Positions 28,317 through 38,029 are shown, counted from the stretch's first letter. The stretch: DNA of 64,000 nt from Thiotrichales bacterium (GCA_016745035.1 JADGDE010000001.1:658507-722506), one strand, 5' to 3'. The notes: generated by a model from the sequence alone, not told the origin. A program made the numbers and translations.

Positions 28317-30338
28317 ATGAACAAACTCAAACTTATCCCCATCGCCCTAATCAGCCTTGTCGCCCTCGGGGCTTGGTGGTATCTCTCCACACCCGAAACC
28401 ATCACAGCACCAAAGGTCGCGACCCAGCCACCAACGCCAACGCCCGCCCCTGAGCGTAAAACCCCAGTTGTGCCAGCGCCCCCCAAGCCTGCCAAAACCA
28501 CGCCTTTTTTACCGCCTTTGCGCTTCGCCCCCAAAGCCGGACAAACGCTGGCTTATCATTATCAAAGTCGTGGAGAGACACAATTCGACCCGCGTTTTCT
28601 CCTCACCACCATCCAAGCTGACATCAGTCAACAACTGGGCAAAAACCGTGATAACCATCAGCCTTCACAAGCTCAAATCGATTTAAGCAGCAAAGGCGAG
28701 TTATACCTGAAATTCTATCCTTACCAAGCTGGGGCTTGGCAGGTTGCCGCCCGTATCGAACTGACCGAATACTTGCTCAATGGCAAGATTCCCTCTTATG
28801 CGCAAGCGATTCAATACCCCTTTGCCTTCACTATCGATGCACTGGGGCGCATCAGTCATTACCGTTTTGTCCAAGGCTTGCCCGTCGAGACTTCAGGCGC
28901 TATCGAAACCTTGCTTTACAGTATGCAAACCCACTTAGGGTTAGAGCGCCGTTCGCAATGGCAAAGTGAAGAAAAAGATGGCATGGGCACATACCAAGCC
29001 CGCTACCGTTGGCTAAACCCCAGCAAAGCCCCGAAACTGATAAAACTGCAAAAAAATAAACACGATTACAGCAGCACGCGGGTCAGCAAAATCGGCATGA
29101 TGGGGTCAGACATTCAGATTAAAAAAAGCCATATCGACATCAGCTTACAGCCTAACAGTGCTTGGCTTTTGAGTGTTAAACAAGAAGAACAGATCGAATC
29201 CGTTGCCAATGGCTATGTTTGGTCGAGTCACCATTATCAATTTCAGGCACAGCGTGTAGACCGAACTGCCCGCCCGCCTTTTCCTGATGACTTTAATGGC
29301 TTTTTAGCCCAATTTAACGACCCCAAATACCGTATGGCAGCCTATTACGCCACCAGCGAAAGCTTGGATGCGCTGGCTCGAAACTTAGACATTAATGGCG
29401 CATTGGCAAAATATTTAGAATTACAAAATTCGGACAACCCAGAGCTAAAGGCCTTGGCTGAGGACTTTTTTGTCAATTATTTGCGCCTGTTTCCCGAAGT
29501 GGCATTTGAATTGGTCGATATACTCAACGGCGATAGCCAACGCCAGCGTTTTGATGAAAATACCCAATTACGGCTGTGGCGCTTTATGACTCAAGCGGGG
29601 CACTTAGAAGCCCAACAAGCCTTGGCACAAGCGGCGCTCAACGCCGACAATGAAGAAATCACCCGTATTCGTGCCGTGATTTACAGCCATGATTTTAGCG
29701 ACCCCCAACCGATATTGAGCGAGTCTTTATGGCAGCTCTATGAAAGCTTGCAAGGCAGCACAGAACGCCGTGATATTGAACTACAAAACATGAGTATTTA
29801 CGCTGTTGGCGCAGTGGCTTATCAAGACCGCCTTAGCACCGAACAGTCCTCCGCTGTCGGGCAACAACTTTTAGAAGCATTGGGGCAAGCTGACGATGAC
29901 CATCAAACCATTGAGCTATTACAAAGTTTGAGTAACTACGGTGGTGAGGAAATTCTCCCGACAATCAGCCCTTATTTAAAAAATCAAAACCCCAATGTTC
30001 GTGCCGCCGCTTATGACAGCCTGCGCCGTATCGACAATCCAGAAGCCAGCGAGACCCTGATAAGCCATTATGAACAAGAAGCCTCAACCCAAGTGCAGCG
30101 CTCGGCTTTATTTTATTTAGAGAAAATGCCCGCCACAGATACCGCTATGCAATGGGCGCAGACAGAATTGCCGCGTATAGCCGATCCTGACAATCAAAGC
30201 ATGATGGTTAAAGTCTTGGGCAAGCATGTCAAAGATTACCCAGACAATGAAACCGCCCTGCGCGAACTGGCCAACAGCAATCCCGGCAATGCGGTGAAAA
30301 AAGAGATTTATCGCCATATTCAGCCGCGCCCGCAATAA
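28317..30338 (+). CDS. Membrane-anchored HEAT-like repeat protein with proline-rich stalk
   Basis: 673 residues. One transmembrane segment (about 4-22) is followed by a proline-rich spacer (about 25-62) and a beta-rich region (about 65-330) beginning LRFAPKAGQTLAYHY. The latter resembles the lipid-binding N-terminal part of vitellogenin-like proteins; that resemblance is tentative. About 340-673 is alpha-helical and ends with HEAT/armadillo-like repeats (for example NVRAAAYDSLRRID). Topology suggests a periplasmic protein anchored in the inner membrane. It follows the giant gene on the same strand, 162 bp downstream across two hairpins. A role in handling or exporting the giant protein or a lipid is inference only. 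Confidence 0.65.
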   Translation: MNKLKLIPIALISLVALGAWWYLSTPETITAPKVATQPPTPTPAPERKTPVVPAPPKPAKTTPFLPPLRFAPKAGQTLAYHYQSRGETQFDPRFLLTTIQADISQQLGKNRDNHQPSQAQIDLSSKGELYLKFYPYQAGAWQVAARIELTEYLLNGKIPSYAQAIQYPFAFTIDALGRISHYRFVQGLPVETSGAIETLLYSMQTHLGLERRSQWQSEEKDGMGTYQARYRWLNPSKAPKLIKLQKNKHDYSSTRVSKIGMMGSDIQIKKSHIDISLQPNSAWLLSVKQEEQIESVANGYVWSSHHYQFQAQRVDRTARPPFPDDFNGFLAQFNDPKYRMAAYYATSESLDALARNLDINGALAKYLELQNSDNPELKALAEDFFVNYLRLFPEVAFELVDILNGDSQRQRFDENTQLRLWRFMTQAGHLEAQQALAQAALNADNEEITRIRAVIYSHDFSDPQPILSESLWQLYESLQGSTERRDIELQNMSIYAVGAVAYQDRLSTEQSSAVGQQLLEALGQADDDHQTIELLQSLSNYGGEEILPTISPYLKNQNPNVRAAAYDSLRRIDNPEASETLISHYEQEASTQVQRSALFYLEKMPATDTAMQWAQTELPRIADPDNQSMMVKVLGKHVKDYPDNETALRELANSNPGNAVKKEIYRHIQPRPQ

Positions 30339-30344
30339 TAGCGC

Positions 30345-30374
30345 TTGGTCTTGGTTTAGAAACTACCGTATAAT
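30345..30374 (+). promoter_or_regulatory. Sigma-70 promoter of the hisC operon
   Basis: TTGGTC (30345-30350) and a perfect TATAAT (30369-30374) are 18 bp apart and 39 bp upstream of the hisC ATG. The leader then contains an inverted repeat AGCGCC (30379-30384) / GGCGCT (30407-30412) whose loop holds the TAGGAG ribosome-binding site. Confidence 0.6.
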
Positions 30375-30412
30375 TTCCAGCGCCTTTTAATGATTTTTTA
30401 GGAGCTGGCGCT

Positions 30413-31501
30413 ATGCCCGATTCAAGCAGCAAAGAGACGATTCAACGTTGGGTACGCCCCGAAATTCAGGCGCTGCAAGCTTATCATGTCCCCCCAGCTG
30501 AGGGCTTTATTAAGCTCGATGCGATGGAAAACCCTTATCCTCAACCCAGCGCGATTCAAGCGCAGTGGCAAGAGGGCTTGCCCGAGGTGGCGATTAATCG
30601 CTATCCTGACCCCAGTGCCAAAGCCTTAAGCGCCTTATTGCGCCAAACCATGCAAGTGCCTGAGGATAAAGATATTCTGCTTGGCAATGGCTCCGATGAG
30701 TTAATTCAAATGTTAGCGCTAACCGTCGGCGGGCAAAACCACAGCGTGCTTGCCCCTGAACCGAGCTTTGTCATGTATAAAATGCTCGCTGACATCACTG
30801 GTCTCAAATATATTGGCGTGCCTTTACGTGCCGATGATTTTGGGCTAGATCTGGAAGCGATGTTAGCGGCGATTACAACCCATCAACCAGCGCTGATTTT
30901 CTTGGCTTACCCTAATAATCCCACTGGTAATGTCTTTGAGCGTGCGGCGGTTGAGGCAATTCTCGAGGCAGCCGAGGGCTTGGTTATAGTTGATGAGGCC
31001 TATTGTGCCTTTGCTGAAGATAGTTTTATGCCTGACCTGGCACGTTTTGATAACTTATTGGTAATGCGCACGGTGTCAAAAATTGGGCTGGCGGGTTTGC
31101 GTTTGGGGTTGCTCGCTGGTGATAAAGCATGGATGGAAGAAATCGGCAAAACCCGTTTGCCTTACAATATCAATGTCCTCACCCAAGCGGTTGCCAGTGC
31201 CAATTTGCAACATTATGGGGCATTGGTGCAGCAAACTGAGCAAATCAAAACTGACCGTGCCGATTTGTATCGGGGCTTACAGCAACTTCAAGGCGTGCAA
31301 GTCTGGGAAAGTCAGGCAAACTTTTTATTATTTCGCGTCGATAATGCCCGTACTGTGTTTGAAGAACTCAAGCAGGCGGGCATATTAATTAAATGTTTAG
31401 ATGGAGCGCATCCCTTATTGGCAGGTTGTTTGCGGGTGACTGTGGGTAAAGCCCAAGAAAACCATGCCTTTTTGCAGGCATTAGAGGATATATTGCCATG
31501 A
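30413..31501 (+). CDS. hisC: Histidinol-phosphate aminotransferase
   Basis: PLP-dependent class I/II aminotransferase converting imidazole-acetol phosphate and glutamate to histidinol phosphate and 2-oxoglutarate in histidine biosynthesis. The 362 residues fit the family. Recognisable elements are LDAMENPYP at the N-terminus, LGNGSDELI, AYPNNPTGN, VDEAYCAF, and the PLP lysine K223 in TVSKIGLAGLRLG. A strong TAGGAG ribosome-binding site lies 8 bp before the ATG. It is not next to other his genes; instead it overlaps the Nif3-like gene by 4 bp (ATGA), so it leads a mixed five-gene run. Some homologues also act on aromatic amino acids. Confidence 0.92.
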   Translation: MPDSSSKETIQRWVRPEIQALQAYHVPPAEGFIKLDAMENPYPQPSAIQAQWQEGLPEVAINRYPDPSAKALSALLRQTMQVPEDKDILLGNGSDELIQMLALTVGGQNHSVLAPEPSFVMYKMLADITGLKYIGVPLRADDFGLDLEAMLAAITTHQPALIFLAYPNNPTGNVFERAAVEAILEAAEGLVIVDEAYCAFAEDSFMPDLARFDNLLVMRTVSKIGLAGLRLGLLAGDKAWMEEIGKTRLPYNINVLTQAVASANLQHYGALVQQTEQIKTDRADLYRGLQQLQGVQVWESQANFLLFRVDNARTVFEELKQAGILIKCLDGAHPLLAGCLRVTVGKAQENHAFLQALEDILP

Positions 31502-32247
31502 TTGATCGCGATGCCTTAACTTTCGAGTTAAATGACTTATTACAAGTACAACAATTTCAGGATTATTGCCCCAATGGCTTGCAAGTTGCCGGTCGCCCGA
31601 AAATCAAGCGCCTAGTCACCGGCGTGACCGCCAGCCTTGCCTTAATTGAGGCGGCTATTCAAGCCAATGCCGATGCGATTTTGGTGCATCATGGCTATTT
31701 TTGGAAAAACGAAGACCCTTGTATTGTCGGCATCAAGCATCAACGTATCGCCAAATTAATTCAATCCGATGTCAATCTCTACGCGTATCATCTGCCTTTG
31801 GATGCGCATCCCAAATATGGTAATAATGTCCAACTGGCGAAAAAGCTCGGTATTGATTTGGATAAACCTTTAGCCGCTGAGCCTTTAGTGTGGACAGGCA
31901 CGCTCTCCGAGCCGCTCTCTGGCAAAGTGCTGGCGAATTATTTACTCCAAGTGCTGGCGCACGAGCCGATTCACATCGAAGGTTGCAAGCGTCTGATTCG
32001 TAAAGTCGCTTGGTGTAGCGGTGGGGCGCAAAATTATATCACCGCTGCGGCTAACGCTGGGGTCGATGCCTATATCAGTGGTGAGATTTCCGAGTCAACC
32101 ACCCATATTGCCCGCGAGTTAGGCATCGATTATTTTGCCGCCGGACACCACGCCACCGAGCGCTATGGTGTCCAAGCTGTAGGCGAATACCTTGCCAAGC
32201 ATTTTGGGCTTGAACATCAATTTATTAACATTCCAAATCCCGCCTAA
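31498..32247 (+). CDS. Nif3-like dinuclear metal-centre protein (YbgI family)
   Basis: 249 residues. It belongs to the family annotated as Nif3-like or GTP cyclohydrolase 1 type 2 homologues, ring-forming hexamers with a two-metal site. Metal-ligand patterns visible are VHHGYFW (about residue 61-67), HLPLDAHP (about 98-105) and GHHATERYG near the C-terminus. The biological role is not settled for the family. It overlaps hisC by 4 bp and ends 2 bp before kdsD, so translation is probably coupled. Confidence 0.9.
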   Translation: MIDRDALTFELNDLLQVQQFQDYCPNGLQVAGRPKIKRLVTGVTASLALIEAAIQANADAILVHHGYFWKNEDPCIVGIKHQRIAKLIQSDVNLYAYHLPLDAHPKYGNNVQLAKKLGIDLDKPLAAEPLVWTGTLSEPLSGKVLANYLLQVLAHEPIHIEGCKRLIRKVAWCSGGAQNYITAAANAGVDAYISGEISESTTHIARELGIDYFAAGHHATERYGVQAVGEYLAKHFGLEHQFINIPNPA

Positions 32248-32249
32248 CG

Positions 32250-33218
32250 ATGAAAAAACAACTCAAAGCCCTCGGTAAGGCGGTTATTGAAACCGAAACC
32301 CAAGCCTTAATCGCACTCAAAAAACGCATCAATGGCGATTTTGTCACAGCTTGTCGCTATTTGCTCGCCTGTAAAGGACGGATTGTGGTTATCGGCATGG
32401 GCAAATCTGGGCATATTGCTGGCAAAATCGCTGCAACTTTGGCAAGCACAGGCAGTCCTGCATTTTTTGTTCACCCCGGTGAAGCCAGTCATGGCGATTT
32501 GGGTATGATTACCGAGCGCGATGTGGTGCTCGCCTTATCTAATTCCGGTGAAACTGATGAACTGTTGACCATTTTGCCGATTATCAAGCGTCTAGGCGTG
32601 CCGATGATTAGTCTCACAGGCAATGCCCAATCCACCCTCGCTCAAAGTGCCAAAGTCAATTTGGATGTCAGCGTTGAAAAAGAAGCTTGCCCGCTGGGGC
32701 TAGCGCCGACTGCCAGCACCACAGCTGCCTTGGTGATGGGCGATGCCCTCGCTGTGGCACTGTTGGAAAAACGCGGCTTTAACTCCGAAGATTTTGCCCG
32801 CTCGCACCCTGCTGGGCGCTTAGGTCGGCGTTTGCTGTTGCATGTCGATGATATTATGCACAAGGGCAAAGAAATCCCTCAAGTGAGCTTAGATGCCAGC
32901 ATGAGTGCCGCCCTGTTTGAAATCACCCGCAAAAGCTTAGGCATGACCGCCGTTGTCGATAAAAAACAGCGCCTGTGTGGCATTTTTACCGATGGCGATT
33001 TGCGCCGCAGTCTGGATAAAAAAATTGACTTACAAGCCAGTCAAATTACAGAGCTTATGACCAAAAACCCACAAACGATTGATGCGCATAGCTTGGCGGT
33101 CGATGCCTTAGACTTAATGCAGCAGCATGAAATTAGCGTGGTTTTGGTGGTCGATAAGAAAAAGCAATTAATCGGTGCATTGAGTATGCACGATTTATTA
33201 CGGGCGAAGGTGGTCTAA
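32250..33218 (+). CDS. kdsD: Arabinose-5-phosphate isomerase, KdsD/KpsF family
   Basis: Converts ribulose 5-phosphate to arabinose 5-phosphate, the first step toward Kdo of lipopolysaccharide. The 322 residues comprise an N-terminal SIS sugar-isomerase domain (about 35-170; GMGKSGHIAGK, PGEASHGDLG, SNSGETDE) and two CBS domains (about 205-320). The family's conserved SHPAGRLGRRLL link is present. In many proteobacteria kdsD is next to kdsC and the lpt genes; here those are absent and the neighbours are Nif3-like and dehydrogenase genes. Its stop overlaps the next start by 1 bp (TAATG). Confidence 0.93.
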   Translation: MKKQLKALGKAVIETETQALIALKKRINGDFVTACRYLLACKGRIVVIGMGKSGHIAGKIAATLASTGSPAFFVHPGEASHGDLGMITERDVVLALSNSGETDELLTILPIIKRLGVPMISLTGNAQSTLAQSAKVNLDVSVEKEACPLGLAPTASTTAALVMGDALAVALLEKRGFNSEDFARSHPAGRLGRRLLLHVDDIMHKGKEIPQVSLDASMSAALFEITRKSLGMTAVVDKKQRLCGIFTDGDLRRSLDKKIDLQASQITELMTKNPQTIDAHSLAVDALDLMQQHEISVVLVVDKKKQLIGALSMHDLLRAKVV

Positions 33219-34087
33219 TGAAGTGCGCATTTATTGGTTTAGGGGTGATGGGTTTTCCTATGGCAGGGCATCTTGCCAATGCCGGGGTTGAGGTTTGCGT
33301 CTATAACCGCAGCCCAGAAAAAGCCGAGGCGTGGCAACAGCAATACAGAGGCACGACGGCCGCCACCCCTAAAGCAGCGGCTGAGGGCGCTGATGTGGTG
33401 TTTAGCTGTGTTGGACGTGATAGCGATGTTCGCGCTGTGGCTTTGGGCGAGCAAGGCATTTTTGCCGGACTCAAACAAGGCGGGATTTATATCGACCACA
33501 CCACCAGCTCGGCAGAACTTAGCCGCGAATTAGCCGCTATTGCCAGCGCCGAAGGCTGTCATTTTGCCGATGCACCCGTCTCTGGCGGGCAAGCGGGGGC
33601 GGAAAACGCACAACTGACCATCATGGTCGGCTGTGCTGAAACTTTATATCCGCAAATAGAACCACTGTTACAAACTTACGCCAAACAAGTTCGGCGCATG
33701 GGCGAGGTGGGCAGCGGACAACTGAGTAAAATGGTCAATCAAATTTGTGTTGCAGGTTTAATTCAAGGCTTGGCAGAGGGTTTGCATTTTGCCGAGCAAG
33801 CGGGCTTAGATGCCCACGCGGTGATAGATGTGATTCGCCAAGGCGCGGCGCAGTCGTGGCAAATGGAAAACCGTTATGAAACCATGCTAGCGCGTGAATT
33901 TGAGCATGGCTTTGCCGTCGAGTGGATGCGCAAAGACTTAGATATTGTTTTACAAGCAGCACGCGAGAATGGCGCACAATTGCCCGTGACCGCATTGGTT
34001 GACCAGTTTTATGCCGATGTCGAGCAGCAAGGCGGCAAGCGTTGGGATACTTCTAGTTTATTACATCGCCTTAAACCGAAACCGTGA
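33218..34087 (+). CDS. 3-hydroxyisobutyrate dehydrogenase-family oxidoreductase
   Basis: NAD(P)-dependent beta-hydroxyacid dehydrogenase, 289 residues. The Rossmann start is FIGLGVMGFPMA with NRSPEKA marking the second strand; NRS suggests NADP preference. The substrate-binding DAPVSGGQAGAE is at about 121-132 and the catalytic lysine sits in LSKMVNQ near residue 171. The C-terminal helical domain is complete. Candidate substrates include 3-hydroxyisobutyrate, tartronate semialdehyde and succinic semialdehyde; sequence alone does not decide. It is coupled to kdsD by a 1-bp overlap and followed 12 bp later by the CNB-domain gene. Confidence 0.88.
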   Translation: MKCAFIGLGVMGFPMAGHLANAGVEVCVYNRSPEKAEAWQQQYRGTTAATPKAAAEGADVVFSCVGRDSDVRAVALGEQGIFAGLKQGGIYIDHTTSSAELSRELAAIASAEGCHFADAPVSGGQAGAENAQLTIMVGCAETLYPQIEPLLQTYAKQVRRMGEVGSGQLSKMVNQICVAGLIQGLAEGLHFAEQAGLDAHAVIDVIRQGAAQSWQMENRYETMLAREFEHGFAVEWMRKDLDIVLQAARENGAQLPVTALVDQFYADVEQQGGKRWDTSSLLHRLKPKP

Positions 34088-34099
34088 TGGTGTCACAAA

Positions 34100-34516
34100 A
34101 TGGTGCTACTAGAAAAAATCATCGTCCTCAATAACATTCCCTTGTTTTCTATGCTGAAAACCGAGGATGTCTCTATGATCGCTACCATTGCCACTGAAGA
34201 AGTCTATGAAGATGGACATATTTTATTTCATCAGGGCGATTTGGGCGATAAGCTATTTATTGTCGTCTCTGGAAAAGTGCAAATCTTAAAAGAAAAAGAC
34301 GGTGAGCAAACTCAAGTGGCGACCATTAAGGAAAATGATTTTTTGGGCGAGCTGGCTTTATTCGATGCTGAAACCCGCACCGCCACCGTCCGTTGTGAAG
34401 GCGCATGTACCTTTTTGGTGATTGAACGCCATGATATGGAGCAACTTTCCTACGAATACCCCGCCATCGCTTTTGGTTTTATTAAGGTGCTGATTAACCG
34501 TATGCGTAATATGTAA
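34100..34516 (+). CDS. Stand-alone cyclic nucleotide-binding domain protein
   Basis: 138 residues consisting almost entirely of one CNB (cAMP/cGMP-binding, Crp-like) beta-roll. FHQGDLGDKLFIVVSGKV and the phosphate-binding-cassette-like FLGELALFDAETRTATVRC are at about 45-100. There is no DNA-binding helix-turn-helix or enzymatic domain, so it probably acts by protein interaction. The cassette has GELALFD...RTATVR, the pattern in ligand-binding members. It is the last gene of the rightward hisC run and converges with the SNF2 gene, with a REP-like double hairpin between. Confidence 0.85.
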   Translation: MVLLEKIIVLNNIPLFSMLKTEDVSMIATIATEEVYEDGHILFHQGDLGDKLFIVVSGKVQILKEKDGEQTQVATIKENDFLGELALFDAETRTATVRCEGACTFLVIERHDMEQLSYEYPAIAFGFIKVLINRMRNM

Positions 34517-34540
34517 GGCGTATAGCAACCGTTCCAACTC

Positions 34541-34600
34541 GTTCCCAAGCTCTAGCTTGGGAATGCGTATTGCGTCGCTCCAGCGGCGCGTAAAATCGGA
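34541..34600. repeat. REP-like double hairpin between convergent genes
   Basis: First stem TTCCCAAGCT (34542-34551) with AGCTTGGGAA (34554-34563), a perfect 10-bp pair. The second is CGTCGCT/AGCGGCG with one G-U pair just after it. The GTTCCCA...TGGGAATGCG layout resembles a dispersed intergenic repeat known from many proteobacteria. It lies where two transcripts meet and may serve as a bidirectional stop. Confidence 0.6.
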
Positions 34601-34625
34601 GCAATTAATATTAAAATTGCTATTA

Positions 34626-37600
34626 TTACAGCGGTTCAAACAAGACCTGTAAATCCTCTGAGGTCAGTTTTCCGGCTTTTTTATCCCCAGTGCTGCTGGA
34701 TAACATCGCCGCTGCCAGTTGTTTTTTACGCTCTTGTAATTCTTGAATTTTTTCCTCGACCGTGCCTTTACTAATCAGCTTATAGACAAAGACTTTTTTG
34801 CTTTGTCCAATCCGGTGAGCGCGGTCGGTGGCTTGTTGCTCTACCGCCGGGTTCCACCACGGATCGTAATGAATCACGGTATCGGCAGCGGTGAGGTTTA
34901 GCCCTGTGCCACCGGCTTTGAGACTGATCAAAAACAAGGGCACATCGCCATTTTGAAACGCATCAATCGCCTCTTCACGTTTACGGGTTTGTCCGGTGAG
35001 TTTGGTATAGCGAATATTCAGCTTATCGCAGGCTTCATCAATCAGTTTTAACATGCTGGTGAATTGCGAAAACAACAGAATTTTACGCCCTTCTTCGAGC
35101 ATTTCTGGCAGCATTTCCATCAGTAAATCCAATTTGGCTGAATGCTTGGCTTTTTTTGCCGCCTCAAGTTTGACCAAACGCGGATGGCAGCACACTTGCC
35201 TGAGTTTTAACAGGGCATCGAGAATAATAATCTGGCTGCGGGCAATGCCTTTGCTGGCAATTTGTCCTCGCACTTTTTCGTGCATGACTAAGCGGATGGT
35301 TTCGTATAAATCCCGTTGCTCGCTGTCCAAATCCACCGTGCGGATGATTTCGGTTTTTTCCGGTAAATCTTTGACGACTTCGGATTTGGTTCGGCGCAAC
35401 ATAAACGGTGCAATCCGGCGGCTCAAAACTTGGCGACGGTGGGCATCGTGTTCGCGTTCGATGGGATGGCGATAGAGTTGTTTAAATTGGCTCGGGTCGC
35501 CCAATAAGCCAGGGGTGAGAAAATGGAATAATGACCATAATTCGCCCAGATGGTTTTCCATCGGTGTTCCTGTTAAACATAAACGATGCTCGGCTTTAAG
35601 GTGGTGCAGCGTTTGGGTTGCCTTGGTTTTGGGGTTTTTGATGTTGTGGGCTTCATCCAAAATCAGAAAATAAAATTGATACTTCAGTAGCTCAGGTTTA
35701 TCACGCGGTAATAAAGGGTAAGTGGTCAGCACCAGATCATACTCATTGAGACTCTCAAAATGGTTTTTTCTATCCGGACCATGCAACACTAAAACCCTCA
35801 GTGTCGGGGCAAAACGCTCAGCCTCACTGCGCCAATTAGCCATCAAACTGGTCGGAGCGACAATCAAACAGGGTTTATTTAAACGCCCTTGTTCTTTTTC
35901 CACCAATAAATGCGTCAGGGTTTGAATGGTTTTACCCAAGCCCATGTCATCGGCAAGCACACCGCCGAGTTGATAATCGCGTAAAAATTGCAGCCAATCG
36001 AGTCCGGTTTGTTGATAAGGGCGTAATGTCGCTTGTAAGCCGCTGGGCACAGTGACTTTTTCTATGGTTTTAAAGTCTTTGAGCTTGCGCCCCAACTCGA
36101 GCAATTGATTGCCACCGAGCCAGCGCAAACGCGCCGCGCCCATCGCCGCTTCTAATTCGAGTAATTGCGCGGCTTTCAGGCGCATTAATTGTAGGCGACC
36201 GTCGTCGTCTAAGGGTTCTTGCCCTAATAATTCGATTAAAGCATTGATAATGCCGCGAATACGCTCAATCGGCAGCATTAAAATACGCTTATCCTCAAGG
36301 CGCAAATTCAATAATGTCCCATCAGGCACGGTTTGCAGTTGTTCCAGATCGCCTGCATCTTGCACATCTTTGAGCAGATTAACCAACACCGGCAATAAAT
36401 TAACTTTTTCGCCGTCAATGTGAATGCCCAGCTCTAAACCAAACCAATCAATGCCGGTGCTGTCATCCAAATCGGCATACCAATCATCTAAGACATCAGG
36501 GGAGACCACATTGAATGAATAATCGGGATCTACCTCAACTTGCCAGCCTTGCTCACGTAGTTGCGGAATGCCTTCAATACTAAATTGCATCAAAGCGTTG
36601 TGTTGATTGGATTCCTCGTCTTCATCTTCATGCAAATTGATAAAATCGTACAAGTGTGCTTCTTCAAGCACATGGGTTTCTTGTAAGCCGCTGTCATTTA
36701 AAGGGTAAAATTCAAGTTCCTTGAGGGTTTTTAATGCTTTTTTTTCTAACTTAGGACGGCGTTTAATTTGTTTAATCAGCCCTGATTGCGGGTCAAAATC
36801 ACTGAAATATTGATTTTTATCTTGATATTGAACTTCTGTTTCAGCATAGATAAAACTCAAACGTAATAAAGGTAGGTTCAGTGGCACCATGTCTTCATGC
36901 CCAAAACGGTAAGCCCAATGGTTTATGTCCGGTTCAATGACTTGATTAAATAAAACAATTTTAGGCGTGGGGCGGAGGTTTTCTTCTGTTTCAAGGCGCA
37001 GTTGTTGTGGCAAGGGCAAAGCAAGCGGGCTTTGTTTTAATTGGGCAACTAAGGTTCTGATTTTAGCCGGTTCTGGGGGCAGTTTTGGCGAATGATATAC
37101 AGCTAAGTCGGCATCAACGGGCAAACCACTATCCAATAAGCCACAAGACCCCGTTTCAATGTTCATGTAGTGCAAAGGCGTGATCGGTAAGATCATATAA
37201 TCCTCAGGCGCATCAATTTGTGGATGAAAACGTAAATATTGATCGCCGCTGGGTTCTATTTTCCAAGCCGCTTGTGCCTGAATGGGTTTTCCCCATAACA
37301 CCGGTGGATTATCCGTGTTTTGCCAAAAACAGCGCCCGGTATCGACAATACGCTTAAATAAATCGAAATCGCTTAGTTGAAAAACACCGCTACCGCCTTG
37401 CTCCAGCGCTGCAATCAAACGATAAATGCGTTTATCTGCATCGCTAAGATAATAAGCATCCTTATTTTTAGCCGCATAATTTTTACCAATTTTTCCTGAT
37501 TGTAAACGTTTGGCATAGACGGTTTTAAGTTGTAAACGCTTTTTCAAGCCTGCACCATCAACGACATTAAGCAGATAAAAAACGCTTGGTGGGGTGCTTT

Positions 37601-38018
37601 TAGTCGCGACCGTGTTTTTTGTTTCCGCTGGCTCGATATTCAGCACTTGCAACCATTCGGGCAAGGTCTCGCTATCGCTACCATCGGGTTTGACAACGGC
37701 TTTAGTTTTGGCAGGAGAAGATGTTGTTTGTCGCTCAATATAGGTCAGCAGACTGGCGACCACATGCTTACAATCCCCTCGCATCGGGCAGGTACAGTTT
37801 TGTTTCAGTAATAAACCGCCATTGGAATGCTGTAATTCAATGTTGACCAGATAATTATAATCCTCAGATCCTTCGACTTCAGCGCGTATTTTGACTTTTT
37901 TGTCCGTGCCCGATTTTTTAAAATCAAGCACATGTGATTGATTAAAATAGTTTTTTCCACGCTGAAAAATTTTTGTGGGAAAAAAATCTTTTATTTCAGT
38001 TTGCGTTATTTTTAACAT
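34626..38018 (-). CDS. SWIM zinc-finger SNF2-family helicase/ATPase
   Basis: 1130 residues. An N-terminal SWIM zinc finger (CxC...CxH in CTCPMRGDCKH, near residue 75-85) is followed by a long family-specific region and a Swi2/Snf2 ATPase core. Motif I DDMGLGKT is at about 690-697, motif II DEAH about 790, and motifs V-VI with YDPWWNP and QATDRAHRIGQ about 1050-1066. Such proteins translocate on double-stranded DNA and remodel protein-DNA complexes; the target of this group is unknown. It starts 11 bp after the histone deacetylase-like gene on the same strand, so the two are probably cotranscribed. Confidence 0.92.
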   Translation of the reverse strand: MLKITQTEIKDFFPTKIFQRGKNYFNQSHVLDFKKSGTDKKVKIRAEVEGSEDYNYLVNIELQHSNGGLLLKQNCTCPMRGDCKHVVASLLTYIERQTTSSPAKTKAVVKPDGSDSETLPEWLQVLNIEPAETKNTVATKSTPPSVFYLLNVVDGAGLKKRLQLKTVYAKRLQSGKIGKNYAAKNKDAYYLSDADKRIYRLIAALEQGGSGVFQLSDFDLFKRIVDTGRCFWQNTDNPPVLWGKPIQAQAAWKIEPSGDQYLRFHPQIDAPEDYMILPITPLHYMNIETGSCGLLDSGLPVDADLAVYHSPKLPPEPAKIRTLVAQLKQSPLALPLPQQLRLETEENLRPTPKIVLFNQVIEPDINHWAYRFGHEDMVPLNLPLLRLSFIYAETEVQYQDKNQYFSDFDPQSGLIKQIKRRPKLEKKALKTLKELEFYPLNDSGLQETHVLEEAHLYDFINLHEDEDEESNQHNALMQFSIEGIPQLREQGWQVEVDPDYSFNVVSPDVLDDWYADLDDSTGIDWFGLELGIHIDGEKVNLLPVLVNLLKDVQDAGDLEQLQTVPDGTLLNLRLEDKRILMLPIERIRGIINALIELLGQEPLDDDGRLQLMRLKAAQLLELEAAMGAARLRWLGGNQLLELGRKLKDFKTIEKVTVPSGLQATLRPYQQTGLDWLQFLRDYQLGGVLADDMGLGKTIQTLTHLLVEKEQGRLNKPCLIVAPTSLMANWRSEAERFAPTLRVLVLHGPDRKNHFESLNEYDLVLTTYPLLPRDKPELLKYQFYFLILDEAHNIKNPKTKATQTLHHLKAEHRLCLTGTPMENHLGELWSLFHFLTPGLLGDPSQFKQLYRHPIEREHDAHRRQVLSRRIAPFMLRRTKSEVVKDLPEKTEIIRTVDLDSEQRDLYETIRLVMHEKVRGQIASKGIARSQIIILDALLKLRQVCCHPRLVKLEAAKKAKHSAKLDLLMEMLPEMLEEGRKILLFSQFTSMLKLIDEACDKLNIRYTKLTGQTRKREEAIDAFQNGDVPLFLISLKAGGTGLNLTAADTVIHYDPWWNPAVEQQATDRAHRIGQSKKVFVYKLISKGTVEEKIQELQERKKQLAAAMLSSSTGDKKAGKLTSEDLQVLFEPL

Positions 38019-38029
38019 AAGTCAGGGGC

